The translations under genes and the position numbers were made by a program. From contig QCPI01000001.1 of NCBI GenBank assembly GCA_003212625.1, positions 62,001-126,000 of the forward strand: a stretch of DNA of 64,000 nucleotides, in the 5' to 3' direction. Position 1 is the first letter of the stretch. Each line of letters starts with the position of its first letter. This document shows, in pieces, positions 1-11,806 of this stretch. This DNA comes from Prochlorococcus sp. AG-436-J02 (GTDB lineage: Bacteria; Cyanobacteriota; Cyanobacteriia; PCC-6307; Cyanobiaceae). The notes beneath the pieces are model-generated. The model worked only from the letters and a program-made list of their open reading frames with translations. It was not told the DNA's origin and made no database searches.

Positions 1-11
1 TTGGCAAAAAA

Positions 12-524
12 ATGACTTCTTTAATTTTCGCTTCCGAAGGCTTTGGCCTCAATTTAAATATTTTTGAGACCAATATTATCAACTTAGCTGTTGTTGTTTT
101 TGGCCTCTACAAGTTCTTGCCTGGTTTTTTAGGAAAAATTCTTGAAAAACGAAGAACCACAATACTTTCTGACTTGAAAGAAGCAGAAGAGCGTTTAGCT
201 CAAGCAAAAGATTCTCTTTCACAAGCAAAAGATGAGCTTGCCTCAGCTAAGCAAAAAGCAGACAAAATCAGAAATGATTGCAAAGCAAGAGCAGAGGCAA
301 TTCGTCTTGAAAGTGAAAAAAGGACTGTTGAGGAAATGGCAAGAATTAAACAAGGTGCTGCATCTGACTTAAATGCTGAGGCTGCAAGAGTGACTTCACA
401 ATTAAGAAAAGAGGCTGCAGAACTTGCCATTGCAAAAGCATTAGCAATACTTCCTAAAAGGCTAGATTCAAATACTCAAGATAATTTTCTTAAACAGTCA
501 ATTAAAAATATTGGAGACAATTAA
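12..524 (+). CDS. atpF: ATP synthase F0 subunit b
   Basis: Subunit b of the F0 stator of the thylakoid ATP synthase, linking the membrane ring to F1. The 170-residue product begins with a short N-terminal stretch, a hydrophobic membrane segment at about residues 18-40 (NIINLAVVVFGLYKFLPGFL), then a long charged, alanine-rich coiled coil, which is the standard b architecture and length. The stop codon overlaps the start of the next gene (TAATG at 522-526), so translation with atpH is probably coupled. The gene lies at the window edge and the upstream F0 genes (a, c, b-prime) are expected just outside. Family assignment is secure from architecture and from the atpH-atpA-atpG neighbours. Confidence 0.96.
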   Translation: MTSLIFASEGFGLNLNIFETNIINLAVVVFGLYKFLPGFLGKILEKRRTTILSDLKEAEERLAQAKDSLSQAKDELASAKQKADKIRNDCKARAEAIRLESEKRTVEEMARIKQGAASDLNAEAARVTSQLRKEAAELAIAKALAILPKRLDSNTQDNFLKQSIKNIGDN

Positions 525-1072
525 TGCCACTACTTAATACTATTACTACTCCATACGCTGAGGCGTTCCTTCAAGTCGCGGAGAGCCGCAATGAGGTGGA
601 AGAAGTGGTAACTCAATCTAAATCTATTTTAGAACTTTGGAATACTTGCCCTGAATTTAGTGATGCGATGTCATCGCCAGTTTTAGAAGTTAATCAGAAG
701 AAAGCAGCTTTAGAAAAGCTTTTTTCAAGTCAGGTCACTCCCTCTTTCTTAAACCTTCTAAAACTTTTGGCAGATCGACAGAGAATTGGATTGTTGAATT
801 CTGTTCTTGAAAGATTATTGGAAATCTATCGAGAACAAAGAAATATTGCTTTAGCAACAATTACTTCTGCTTCAGCTTTAAATGAAGAACAACAATCTGA
901 GCTACTCAAGAAAGTACAATCCATAGCTGGTACAGATAATTTGGAAATCGATCTCAAAGTCGACTCTGAATTGCTAGGTGGCTTTGTGGTCAATGTTGGA
1001 TCAAAGGTCATTGATGCCAGCATCGCAGGGCAAGTTAGGCGACTTGGCCTTGCTCTGGCCAAGGTCAGCTAA
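524..1072 (+). CDS. atpH: ATP synthase F1 subunit delta
   Basis: Delta subunit (OSCP homologue) that caps F1 and joins it to the b stalk. The product is 182 residues, the normal size. The N-terminal six-helix domain opens with TPYAEAFLQVAE, and the C-terminal part has the conserved pattern LLGGFVVNVGSKVIDASIAG typical of delta/OSCP. The start overlaps the atpF stop codon by one base. After the stop there is a 58-base spacer with a pyrimidine-rich run containing eight consecutive C residues near 1095-1102, then atpA. Placement between atpF and atpA is the usual cyanobacterial order. Confidence 0.96.
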   Translation: MPLLNTITTPYAEAFLQVAESRNEVEEVVTQSKSILELWNTCPEFSDAMSSPVLEVNQKKAALEKLFSSQVTPSFLNLLKLLADRQRIGLLNSVLERLLEIYREQRNIALATITSASALNEEQQSELLKKVQSIAGTDNLEIDLKVDSELLGGFVVNVGSKVIDASIAGQVRRLGLALAKVS

Positions 1073-1121
1073 CCTTTCCTGACTTTTCTCCTTCCCCCCC
1101 CCTTCATCTTCCCCAACTTAA

Positions 1122-2645
<1,524 letters not shown>

Positions 2646-2677
2646 ATTTAAAGGCTATCTAAGAGAGACAATTACCT

Positions 2678-3628
2678 ATGGCTAACCTCAAGGACATAAG
2701 AGACAGAATTGTATCTGTCAAAAACACTAGGAAAATCACAGAAGCGATGAGACTCGTTGCTGCTGCGAAAGTTCGGAGAGCACAGGATCAGGTCCTAAGA
2801 AGTAGACCTTTCGCTGATCGATTGGCAAGGGTTTTAGAAAATATACAATCAAGAATGCAGTTTGAAGCTGCTGACTCTCCTCTGCTAAATAGACGTGAAG
2901 TTAAGACAATTACTCTCTTAGCTGTTACAGGTGATAGAGGATTATGTGGAGGTTATAATGCAAATATTATTAAACGAACAGAGAAACGCTATGCCGAATT
3001 AAAAGGTCAAGGATATACTCCCGACCTAGTATTGATTGGTAAGAAAGCAATAGGTTATTTTGAGAATAGATCTAGTCTTTACAACATAAGAGCTACTTTT
3101 AAAGAATTAGAACAAGTTCCGACTTCTGAGGATGCTGGCTCTATTACGAGTGAAGTTTTAGCGGAATTTCTCTCTGAAAGTACTGATAGAGTAGAGGTCA
3201 TTTTTACTAAGTTTGTAAGCCTGGTGAGTTGTAATCCAACAATACAAACTCTTTTACCTTTAGATCCTCAAGGGATAGCAGATTCAGAAGATGAAATTTT
3301 TAGATTAACTACAAAGGATAGCCAACTAATTATTGAAAAAGATGCCGCTCCTTCTAATGAAGAGCCAAAATTACCATCGGATATTGTTTTTGAACAAAGT
3401 CCTGATCAGCTTTTGAATGCTCTTTTACCTCTTTATTTACAGAATCAATTACTACGTGCATTACAGGAGTCTGCTGCTTCAGAGTTGGCGAGTAGAATGA
3501 CTGCAATGAATAACGCTAGTGATAATGCTAAGGAATTGGCTAAAAACCTTACGATTGATTATAACAAGGCAAGACAGGCAGCAATTACGCAAGAAATTTT
3601 AGAAGTTGTGGGTGGCGCTGCAGCGTAG
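2678..3628 (+). CDS. atpG: ATP synthase F1 subunit gamma
   Basis: Gamma subunit, the rotating central shaft of F1. The 316-residue product starts with [20 protein letters not shown], the conserved N-terminal helix, and ends with the conserved C-terminal helix ([20 protein letters not shown]). It is about 30 residues longer than proteobacterial gamma. The extra acidic segment at about residues 200-240 corresponds to the insertion known in cyanobacterial and chloroplast gamma. I see no cysteine pair there, as expected for the cyanobacterial rather than the thiol-regulated plant form. The gene lies 32 bases after atpA and ends the operon run. Confidence 0.97.
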   Translation: MANLKDIRDRIVSVKNTRKITEAMRLVAAAKVRRAQDQVLRSRPFADRLARVLENIQSRMQFEAADSPLLNRREVKTITLLAVTGDRGLCGGYNANIIKRTEKRYAELKGQGYTPDLVLIGKKAIGYFENRSSLYNIRATFKELEQVPTSEDAGSITSEVLAEFLSESTDRVEVIFTKFVSLVSCNPTIQTLLPLDPQGIADSEDEIFRLTTKDSQLIIEKDAAPSNEEPKLPSDIVFEQSPDQLLNALLPLYLQNQLLRALQESAASELASRMTAMNNASDNAKELAKNLTIDYNKARQAAITQEILEVVGGAAA

Positions 3629-3680
3629 TTTCTTATTTATCTTTAACTTTCGAATTCGCAAAGTATAAGTATTTAATAAA

Positions 3681-3908
3681 GTGAATCTTAAATTTATAGA
3701 ATTAGATCTTGATTGGCCTACCGAATTAAGTCTATTTGACTTGAGAAATTACATTATATCTAAGCTAATGGAATATGGTGAACCACTTAGGTGGGCGATT
3801 ACTTCAGTAACTACCTATTCTGAAAAAAAAATTCAGGTAATATCAGTCGAAGTTGTGTTGATTATTAATCAGGAGAAGGGGAAAGGCATTAATCCCGAAT
3901 TGAATTGA
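3681..3908 (+). CDS. conserved cyanobacterial protein of unknown function
   Basis: A 75-residue soluble protein read from a GTG start. It has an acidic/aromatic motif near the N-terminus (ELDLDWPTELSLFDLR) and a central EPLRWAIT. I recall similar short proteins following atpG in marine picocyanobacteria, but I know no function. There are no membrane segments or cysteines. It sits 52 bases downstream of atpG and 7 bases before the DUF3326 gene, so it may be co-transcribed with both. The start is uncertain because no strong ribosome-binding site precedes the GTG. Confidence 0.7.
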   Translation: MNLKFIELDLDWPTELSLFDLRNYIISKLMEYGEPLRWAITSVTTYSEKKIQVISVEVVLIINQEKGKGINPELN

Positions 3909-3915
3909 TTTCTTT

Positions 3916-5028
3916 ATGACAAATACTGATCCTTTGCCAACATTATTGATTATTCCTACTGGTATAGGGTGCAGTGTCGGTGGATATGCAGGAGATGCAA
4001 TCCCTGCTGCAAGATTATTGGCTTCTGCTAGTGACTGTTTAATAACTCATCCCAATGTTATGAATGGTGGATCTTTATATTGGCCAGATACTTGTATCCA
4101 ATATGTAGAAGGGTATAGTTTAAATCTTTTTGCCGCTGGAGAAGTGTTTCTTAAACCAGTAAGACAACAAAAAGTAGGTTTGCTCTTAGATGCTGGCTTA
4201 GAGTCTGATTTGAAAATGAGACATTTACAAGTTGCTGATGGCTGTATCGCAAGTTTGGGGCTAGATATTGGCCCTGTGATTACTACTGAAAGAGCTATAA
4301 GAATTAATTTAAAAAAAGGTTTAAGTGGCTCAAGTTGGGGGGATATCGAAGAACCAGACGTTCTTTTAAGAGCTGCAGAAAAACTTAAGAAAGCTGGTGC
4401 AACAGCAATTGCTGTTGTAACGCGTTTTCCTGATGAGAATAATGAATTAGAAACCAAACTTTATCGACAAGGTAATGGTGTAGATGTTATTGCGGGGGTC
4501 GAAGCTGTAATCAGTCATTTTCTTGTAAAACATTTATTGATTCCATGTGCACATGCACCGGGGTTAGCCCCGTTAGCAATTGATTATGATCTAGATCCTC
4601 GAACCGCGGGAGAGGAGATAGGGCATACATTTTTGCAAAGTGTTTTAGTTGGTCTTAGTCGTGCGCCCGATCTGATCTGTAAGTCAGCCATAAATAGTAA
4701 AGAAAATGCTTTTTTACAGGTGAAAACTTTATTAAGGGATAGGGATTTAGGTGCCGTTGTTGTGCCACAGGGTGCATTAGGTGGCGAAGCAGTTTTGTCT
4801 TGTATCGAAAGATTTATTCCTTTGATAGTCGTTTCCAATGAAGGACTATTAAATGTAAGCTCCACAAAGATGAGACTAGATTGCCTCAGTAGTGATAAAG
4901 ATAAGAAAATCTTGTATGCTGAGAATTATTTAGAGGCTGCGGGATTAATAACAGCTTTACGTCATGGAATTAATATTAAGTCTCTGCGAAGACCAATTGG
5001 TGGCTTGAAGGAATTGAATGAAGAATAG
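3916..5028 (+). CDS. DUF3326 family protein
   Basis: A 370-residue protein that I recognise as the DUF3326 family, conserved in cyanobacteria and plastid-bearing eukaryotes but without an assigned reaction. Family-like features are the N-terminal PTLLIIPTGIGCSVGGYAGD, then PNVMNGGSLYWP, and a later CAHAPGLAPLA segment. The glycine-rich N-terminus suggests a nucleotide- or cofactor-type fold, but this is inference. It begins 7 bases after the preceding small gene and converges with nadE, whose stop lies 16 bases beyond. No signal peptide or membrane segment is visible. Confidence 0.8.
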   Translation: MTNTDPLPTLLIIPTGIGCSVGGYAGDAIPAARLLASASDCLITHPNVMNGGSLYWPDTCIQYVEGYSLNLFAAGEVFLKPVRQQKVGLLLDAGLESDLKMRHLQVADGCIASLGLDIGPVITTERAIRINLKKGLSGSSWGDIEEPDVLLRAAEKLKKAGATAIAVVTRFPDENNELETKLYRQGNGVDVIAGVEAVISHFLVKHLLIPCAHAPGLAPLAIDYDLDPRTAGEEIGHTFLQSVLVGLSRAPDLICKSAINSKENAFLQVKTLLRDRDLGAVVVPQGALGGEAVLSCIERFIPLIVVSNEGLLNVSSTKMRLDCLSSDKDKKILYAENYLEAAGLITALRHGINIKSLRRPIGGLKELNEE

Positions 5029-5044
5029 ACGTCAATTAAAGGAT

Positions 5045-6745
5045 TTATCTTGAGGCTATTGGTTTTTTCCAGCCGCTTCCAAAAGCTTGATTACTGATTT
5101 TTAATAGAGGAGGTGCTTGATAACGTTTGAATTCAGCGCTCTTTAACAAGTTGGCTACTTTATTAACAATTTTCTTATCAAATCCTTTTTCTATTAAATC
5201 TTCAGTAGGTAAATGGTCTTCGATAAAGCCTTTCAGTATTGGATCAAGAATGGAATAGTCCGGTAAAGAGTCGCTATCTAATTGCTCTGGTCGTAGTTCA
5301 GCACTGGGAGGCTTGTTTCTTATTTCAGAGCTGATTATTTCTCCTTTTTCAGGGAGAAAAAAATCATTTCTGCAACTTGATGACGACTCACTATCTATCC
5401 AATCACATAATTCAAATACGCATGTTTTATAAAGATCTCCAATTACAGATAAGCCTCCATTCATGTCTCCGTAAAGAGTGCAATATCCAACAGCTAGTTC
5501 TGATTTGTTTCCTGTAGATAGAAGTAAATGGTTTTTTTGATTTGCTAGAGCCATTAATATTGTCCCTCTGATACGAGATTGTAGATTTTCAGCTGTGGTT
5601 CCAGTTGGTGTTCCCAAGGTTGTAGTTGATAAAACATCATTAAAACTATTCATTAGATCTGAAATAGGAATCTTTTGATGATCTATTCCAAGTCGATTGG
5701 CTAATGTCGTTGCATCTTTAACAGAACCTAAGGAACTCCAGGGAGATGGCATTAAAATTGCATGAACTTTTGAGGTCCCTAAAGCGGCTACTGCAATAGT
5801 TGCAACTAGGGCTGAGTCGATCCCGCCACTTAATCCAATGATTGCACTATTGAAATTACATTTTTTAGCATAGTCTTTAACTCCAAGAACTAAAGCTCTG
5901 AATAGGACTTCTTGTGATGTTGGGTATGGACTTGGAATAGATTTTGGTTCATTGAGCGAAGTAGTTTCACAGAGAATAACTGACTCTTTGAAGGCAGGAA
6001 GTTCTTGTTGCAACTTTCCTTTGTTATCAAGAGTAAAACTAGAGCCATCAAAAATTAGTTCATCATTACCTCCTACTTGATTGACATAGATTACAGGGCA
6101 TGAAAGACGAATAGCTGCTTTAGCTGCTATTTGTTGGCGTAATAAATTTTTTGATTGAATAAATGGAGAGGCTGAAAGATTGATAAGCAAATCTAATTTT
6201 TTATTTTCTAGAGATTTTATAGGATCTTTCCCTAGAATTTTTTCACCTTGTAGGCATTGATCCACCCATATGTCTTCACAAATAGTTATTCCGATCCTAC
6301 AAATTTTCTCTTCATAATATAAATTTAAAATACTACTTTCTTCTGCAGAACGGAAATAACGTTTTTCATCAAAAACATCGTAAGTGGGTAGTAGTTGCTT
6401 CCTTGCCACGATTCTCCAAGTCCCTTTCTCTAGAAGGGCTACTGAATTATAGAGTTTAGGAATTTGTATATCTGATGTTGGTTCAGCAATACCAATTAAT
6501 ATAGATAAGTTCTGACTAAGATCGCTTAACCTTTTGCTTAATTTGTTAAGAACATCTTTTTCCTTTTTAAAAAGTCGTGGATTAAATAATAAATCTTTTG
6601 GAGGGTATCCTATAAGAGAAAGCTCTGGTGTTATTACTAAATCAACATTCTTATTTTGGATGTTTTTGCAAACTTCAAATATTTTTTCTCCATTACCGTC
6701 TAGATCTCCAATTATTGGATTGAGTTGGGCTAGTGCTAATTTCAT
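5045..6745 (-). CDS. nadE: glutamine-dependent NAD+ synthetase
   Basis: Final step of NAD synthesis: amidation of nicotinic acid adenine dinucleotide using glutamine. The 566-residue two-domain form has an N-terminal nitrilase-type glutaminase (Glu in PELSLIGYPP, Lys in ARKQLLPTYD, nucleophile Cys in ITICEDIW) and a C-terminal synthetase with the ATP PP-loop SGGIDSALV near residue 305. All catalytic residues I look for are present. Its ATG overlaps the nadD stop codon (ATGA), so the two NAD-pathway enzymes appear translationally coupled in the order nadD-nadE. Confidence 0.97.
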   Translation of the reverse strand: MKLALAQLNPIIGDLDGNGEKIFEVCKNIQNKNVDLVITPELSLIGYPPKDLLFNPRLFKKEKDVLNKLSKRLSDLSQNLSILIGIAEPTSDIQIPKLYNSVALLEKGTWRIVARKQLLPTYDVFDEKRYFRSAEESSILNLYYEEKICRIGITICEDIWVDQCLQGEKILGKDPIKSLENKKLDLLINLSASPFIQSKNLLRQQIAAKAAIRLSCPVIYVNQVGGNDELIFDGSSFTLDNKGKLQQELPAFKESVILCETTSLNEPKSIPSPYPTSQEVLFRALVLGVKDYAKKCNFNSAIIGLSGGIDSALVATIAVAALGTSKVHAILMPSPWSSLGSVKDATTLANRLGIDHQKIPISDLMNSFNDVLSTTTLGTPTGTTAENLQSRIRGTILMALANQKNHLLLSTGNKSELAVGYCTLYGDMNGGLSVIGDLYKTCVFELCDWIDSESSSSCRNDFFLPEKGEIISSEIRNKPPSAELRPEQLDSDSLPDYSILDPILKGFIEDHLPTEDLIEKGFDKKIVNKVANLLKSAEFKRYQAPPLLKISNQAFGSGWKKPIASR

Positions 6746-7329
6746 TTTCTGTTTTCGGCAAGACCGTATAGGTTTTCTTTCAGGAGTTTTGGAACAAGTG
6801 CTGAGGGAACAAGTCCTTCTTGAGGTTTTTCTCTGAATTTTGAACTTGATGAAGGGGGTATATAAAAAGGCAATAACTCAATTTCCCCTCCAAGTTTTTT
6901 AATCTCTTTTATTTGATTATGGCTAATGGGCCACCCATCTCTAATAGCTATAGCTATTTTTGCTTTATTTAGAATAGATTTAGCATGAAGCCACTTTGGA
7001 ATTTGAACAGCTAAATCACTGCCAATTACAAAACTAAAACGTGCTTCAGGCCATAGTTGTAAAGCTTTCTTTAGAGTATGAATAGTTCTAGGGCTACTGA
7101 GTTCCTGAACTAGTTCTAATTTAGGATGTGAGATTTTGTTTACCAGAATGTTTAAAAGCTCAGTTCTTTTTTGAAGTGGAATATGATGTTTTTTATCAGG
7201 GTTATCACTTGCCCAAGTGATAACTTTTGGGAAAATTTTGATTAATTCACTCAACAAAGCCTGGTGACCCAAAGTTGGTGGATCAGCACTTGTCCCAAAT
7301 AAGGCTATAGAATTGATTTTGGATTTCAT
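6742..7329 (-). CDS. nadD: nicotinate-nucleotide adenylyltransferase
   Basis: Transfers AMP from ATP to nicotinate mononucleotide, making the substrate of the adjacent NadE. The 195-residue product has the nucleotidyltransferase motif near the N-terminus in the form GTSADPPTLGH, where the usual sequence is GGxFDPxHxGH, and a second conserved segment FVIGSDLAVQIPKW. The first HxGH histidine is replaced by Thr (PTLGH), a variant I believe occurs in cyanobacterial members. It overlaps the upstream GTPase gene and nadE by 4 bases each. Confidence 0.9.
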   Translation of the reverse strand: MKSKINSIALFGTSADPPTLGHQALLSELIKIFPKVITWASDNPDKKHHIPLQKRTELLNILVNKISHPKLELVQELSSPRTIHTLKKALQLWPEARFSFVIGSDLAVQIPKWLHAKSILNKAKIAIAIRDGWPISHNQIKEIKKLGGEIELLPFYIPPSSSSKFREKPQEGLVPSALVPKLLKENLYGLAENRK

Positions 7330-8648
7330 GGTAATAAGAAGTTTTTATTTTTATCCGTACTTGATGCAAGAAATCTAAAATCACCGAGCATGACTCTTAA
7401 GTCTGTATTTTTTTTGAGAAGATATTTCAGCATTAACTGAGGTCGTCCATCATTCCTATTTGTTCCAATTAGAAATTTATAAGCTGCTAGACGACCTATG
7501 AGTTTTGTCGTATGAATAGCAAGAGCTACTTGCACAATAGCTATAGGTGCAGCAGGAGCAAGGCTTAAGCCTCCAGTAAGAGGTGCAGCAAGGATTAGTA
7601 TTTGCTTGAAAATATTGAAACTAATTTGGATACCTATTTGTGCGCCCCCGAGTAAAGAGTTTTGTAAACTAAGCTTTTTTACTAATTGTCTAGCGGAAGG
7701 ACCACCTACTTCTAAACCGTATAATTTACTTAATTGAATAACAAGGGCACTATCAAAAGCAAGACCAGTGACAAGATCAATCATTAAAAAAGGATTAATT
7801 GCCACTCCGGAGGCTTTTAAAGCAGCATATTTACCGATCAAGGTTTGTGCTGCTTCTTTCTTTTTAAGTAGTCGATTCTCTTTCAGTGATTTGTATAATT
7901 GGTCGGCAATTCTCAGGCTATTTATACAAAGAAGTAATTCACCACTTTTATCAATAATATCTTTAAGTTCACTTTTGAGAATATCTACTTTAGGCATTTT
8001 TTGTTCACTTCTAACAGTTCCGTCTGGTTTTATTTTTGCTTCCCTTGGAGATGAAGCAGCTAGAGCAATTTTAATTTTTTGTTCGTAAAATGATAACTTA
8101 TTGTGGATACTTTTGAGGATTAATTTTGTTTCTTTTTCATTCCATTGATCACAACGATTTAAGACTATGAGTATAGGCTTATTATATCTCAAAAGTTCTT
8201 CGATGGAGTTCAAATCGATTCGTGTTAAATCACTATCAATTACAAACAGAATTAACTCGGAATCTAATAAATAATGAAAATTTATTCTTTCTTTGTTCGT
8301 ATTATTTATTTCGTCTATGCCTGGTGAGTCTATTAGTTCAACCTTGTTTAAGTTTTTGAATTTTTTGCACCATTGATAAGACTTAATTGTCTTTGTATTT
8401 CCATTAACTACATCAGTTGGGAAAACTTGTTTTTCAATTAATGCATTTAACAGGCTTGATTTCCCAACTCCAACTCTGCCATATACTGATATCTGTAATT
8501 CTTTCTTTTCTAACTTTTGTATTTGAAAATCTAGTTGGTTTAAGACGTCTTCAAATTTAGTTCTCTCATAATTAGTCAGATTTAAATTTTCCTCCCAGTT
8601 TCTAAGTAGCGACATGCATTTTTTTTGTATATTTCTTTTGTTAATCAT
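7326..8648 (-). CDS. Era-like GTPase with C-terminal DUF697
   Basis: A 440-residue GTP-binding protein. The G1 loop is GRVGVGKSSLLNAL, G3 is in LIDSPGIDEI, and G4 is NRCDQW (NxxD). The C-terminal third is hydrophobic and alanine/glycine rich (GVAINPFLMIDLVTGLAFDS), matching DUF697, which follows such GTPase domains in membrane-associated proteins. Function is unknown. Membrane association through the C-terminal region is inferred. It is the second gene in a run of four with 4-base overlaps: CNNM protein, this gene, nadD, nadE. Confidence 0.85.
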   Translation of the reverse strand: MINKRNIQKKCMSLLRNWEENLNLTNYERTKFEDVLNQLDFQIQKLEKKELQISVYGRVGVGKSSLLNALIEKQVFPTDVVNGNTKTIKSYQWCKKFKNLNKVELIDSPGIDEINNTNKERINFHYLLDSELILFVIDSDLTRIDLNSIEELLRYNKPILIVLNRCDQWNEKETKLILKSIHNKLSFYEQKIKIALAASSPREAKIKPDGTVRSEQKMPKVDILKSELKDIIDKSGELLLCINSLRIADQLYKSLKENRLLKKKEAAQTLIGKYAALKASGVAINPFLMIDLVTGLAFDSALVIQLSKLYGLEVGGPSARQLVKKLSLQNSLLGGAQIGIQISFNIFKQILILAAPLTGGLSLAPAAPIAIVQVALAIHTTKLIGRLAAYKFLIGTNRNDGRPQLMLKYLLKKNTDLRVMLGDFRFLASSTDKNKNFLLP

Positions 8649-9637
8649 TTGTTAGATTTCCTCCACCAACCAGCTAAAACTGCTAAGACAGCCTCTGCTC
8701 CTATTAGACCTACAAAACCACCAAATTCATCTACGACAACTCTGACCCCGTTTTTGTCTTCATTAAAACCAAGAAGCAGTCTGTCTACTCGAATCATTTC
8801 TGGTACAAACTCTACATTCTCGCTTAGGTCATAAGGAGTTAAATGAGAGTTCCCTTGAACTAAAGAGGCTAATAGTTTTTCACGGTTGGCAACTCCAACA
8901 ACCTTGTCTACTTCCTCACCTAATACTACCCACCATGTTGCATTATTCTCTAACAAGCTTGACTTGACAGATTGCAAAGAAACTCTACCTGGGAGTGTTG
9001 GAGCAGCAACTCGTGGAGTCATGAGATCTTTAGCAGTTAGATCATTTAACTGGAAAACTTTGGATATCATTGCAGCTTCGTCAGCTTCTATTTGGCCTAT
9101 TTGAGATCCAAGTCTAGCCATCTGTCTTATTTCTTCTTCATCTGTTGTTAGTTCGCTTTTAGCAGTAATGATTGGTAGTAGACGTTCAAGAACTATTAGC
9201 AATGGTCTCATAACTATACTCAAGAAATCAAGAACAGGAGCACTAGCTAAACTGATTTGCAGTGCAAGCCTTGTGCCTAGAGCTTTGGGTACAATTTCTC
9301 CAAGAAGTAAAACAAGAATGGTAAGACCAATAAAAAATATTGGCTTTACATTCTCAATACTATTTTGAAAGATGCGACTTGCGTAGCTACCCACCATCAA
9401 ACTTCCAAAAATATTGAAACTGTTATTAGCAATTGTTACTACAGTTAAAGTTCTTCCGATCCTGTGGCGTAATTTCTCTAATCTTCTAGCTCCTAGTACT
9501 TTTGGTTTTCTTTGAGCGAGCTCATGCACGCGTAATGGATTGACAGCTAATAATGCTGCTTCTATCCCTGAGCACATTGCAGAACCCATTAAAATAACCG
9601 CAATAAGAGCAGTTAAGAGCAGAATGTCTTGGCTCAT
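8645..9637 (-). CDS. CNNM/CorC-type membrane protein with CBS domains
   Basis: A 330-residue protein with a DUF21/CNNM transmembrane domain (about residues 1-170, three to four membrane helices, including CSGIEAALLAVN and GEIVPKALGTRLA) followed by a CBS-pair region starting near KDLMTPRVAAPTL. Members of the family are implicated in magnesium or other divalent-cation efflux or homeostasis. The C-terminal CorC/HlyC domain of longer homologues is absent, and the protein ends after the CBS region with a short basic tail. It is the first gene of the overlapping minus-strand run. Confidence 0.88.
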   Translation of the reverse strand: MSQDILLLTALIAVILMGSAMCSGIEAALLAVNPLRVHELAQRKPKVLGARRLEKLRHRIGRTLTVVTIANNSFNIFGSLMVGSYASRIFQNSIENVKPIFFIGLTILVLLLGEIVPKALGTRLALQISLASAPVLDFLSIVMRPLLIVLERLLPIITAKSELTTDEEEIRQMARLGSQIGQIEADEAAMISKVFQLNDLTAKDLMTPRVAAPTLPGRVSLQSVKSSLLENNATWWVVLGEEVDKVVGVANREKLLASLVQGNSHLTPYDLSENVEFVPEMIRVDRLLLGFNEDKNGVRVVVDEFGGFVGLIGAEAVLAVLAGWWRKSNK

Positions 9638-9733
9638 CTCTTAGAGATTTTTTAAAGAGTAAGGATCTTTTGCTTTTATTTTTCCACTAAGTTACTTCTC
9701 TTGCCATCCTTAATAGTAAATAGGATTATTTCT

Positions 9734-11053
9734 GTGGCTGATTCAAGTATTTTTCGTGGCCGAAGAGACATGTTTTTGTCACATTTGGGTTCCTATGCTG
9801 CCATTATTCCTGCGGCAGAATTAGTTACTCATCATGCAGACTGTGAGTATCCGTTCAGACAAAATAGTGACTTCTGGTATTTAACTGGTTTTGACGAGCC
9901 AAATGCAGTGGCTTTGTTTTTGCCTCATAAACCCAAGGGAGAACAATACGTATTATTTGTCTTACCTAAAGAGTCTGCGGCAGAAGTTTGGACTGGCTTT
10001 AGATGGGGAACAAAAGGAGTCTTAGATAATTTTGAAGTTGATATATCTCATTCTTTGAATGAGTTACCCAACCTTTTATCTAATTATTTGGAAGGAGCTG
10101 AGGGAATTGCTTTTCGAGTTGGGAAACATTCACATTTGGAACCTTTGGTGTTAAGAACGTGGTCGGAACATCTTCAAAAACTTCCAAGAAGTGGCGTTGC
10201 TCCATTCTCAATGATTGCGCCTTGCCCCATACTTCATGATATGAGGCTTCGTAAGGATGATTTTGAAATAGAAAGGATGCGTATTGCATCAAAAATTTCA
10301 GCAGAAGCTCATGAATTAGTTAGAGAATTTGCTCGCCCAGGGATGAATGAGAGAGATTTACAAGCTCAAATAGAAAAATACTTTCTTGAGAAGGGAACTC
10401 GAGGACCTGCTTATGGCTCAATAGTTGCTTCAGGAGATAATGCATGTGTTCTTCATTACACGGAAAATAATTCACAAATAAGAAATGGAGAGCTTGTTTT
10501 GATAGATGCAGGTTGCTCTTTAGATGATTATTACAATGGTGATATAACAAGAACCTTTCCTGTTAATGGCAGATTTTCTGGAGAACAAAAAGCTTTATAT
10601 GAAATTGTTCTTATAGCTCAAAAAGCCTCACTGAGATGTGTTCGTCCAGGTAACAACGCCGAGACTGTACATATGACTGCCTTGAAACACCTTGTTGAGG
10701 GTTTAGTTGATATTGGCTTACTTGTTGGCGATGTGGATTCGATTATTGAACAAGAAAGTTACTCTCATTTATATATGCATCGAACAGGGCATTGGTTAGG
10801 TCTTGATGTGCATGATGTAGGAGCATATAGGTTGGGTGATTTTCATAAAAATCTTGAACCTGGAATGGTTTTAACCGTTGAGCCAGGTATTTATATTAGT
10901 GATCGATTGGCTGTACCAAAGGGACAGCCTGAGATAGACGAAAAATGGAAAGGTATTGGGATTCGTATCGAAGATGATGTTCTCGTAACACAAGATTCTG
11001 CGGATGTATTGAGTAGTGGTGCCGCTAAAAATTTGATTGATTTGGAAAATTAA
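9734..11053 (+). CDS. pepP: Xaa-Pro aminopeptidase (aminopeptidase P)
   Basis: Metallopeptidase that removes N-terminal residues preceding proline. The pita-bread catalytic domain shows all five metal ligands: two Asp in LIDAGCSLDDYYNGDITRTF, His in HRTGHWLGLDVHDVG, Glu in LTVEPGIY and Glu in GIRIEDDV. The N-terminal domain (residues 1-160) is the AMP_N type. The frame opens at a TTG at 9701, but I prefer the GTG at 9734, which gives VADSSIFRGRRDMFL, close to the usual family start. An ATG at 9770 would cut into the conserved region. Confidence 0.93.
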   Translation: MADSSIFRGRRDMFLSHLGSYAAIIPAAELVTHHADCEYPFRQNSDFWYLTGFDEPNAVALFLPHKPKGEQYVLFVLPKESAAEVWTGFRWGTKGVLDNFEVDISHSLNELPNLLSNYLEGAEGIAFRVGKHSHLEPLVLRTWSEHLQKLPRSGVAPFSMIAPCPILHDMRLRKDDFEIERMRIASKISAEAHELVREFARPGMNERDLQAQIEKYFLEKGTRGPAYGSIVASGDNACVLHYTENNSQIRNGELVLIDAGCSLDDYYNGDITRTFPVNGRFSGEQKALYEIVLIAQKASLRCVRPGNNAETVHMTALKHLVEGLVDIGLLVGDVDSIIEQESYSHLYMHRTGHWLGLDVHDVGAYRLGDFHKNLEPGMVLTVEPGIYISDRLAVPKGQPEIDEKWKGIGIRIEDDVLVTQDSADVLSSGAAKNLIDLEN

Positions 11054-11236
11054 TTGAATTTATTTGAGTGATTACTAATAAAATCCATCAATGTAAAGCA
11101 TTGAAAGTTAATGAATTTATTTAAATATTGTTCTATTTGAATTATTTCATCATTATCAAATAGTAGAAAACCTTTTGGATTCCCACTCTCGTCATTCAAA
11201 TAGGTCCTGGTTCCTGTTAAGTTAGGTCTTTGTTAG

Positions 11237-11755
<519 letters not shown>

Positions 11756-11806
11756 AATATTTTAGAACGAAAAATATCGATCAAGAAAAAAGAAATATTA
11801 AAAATT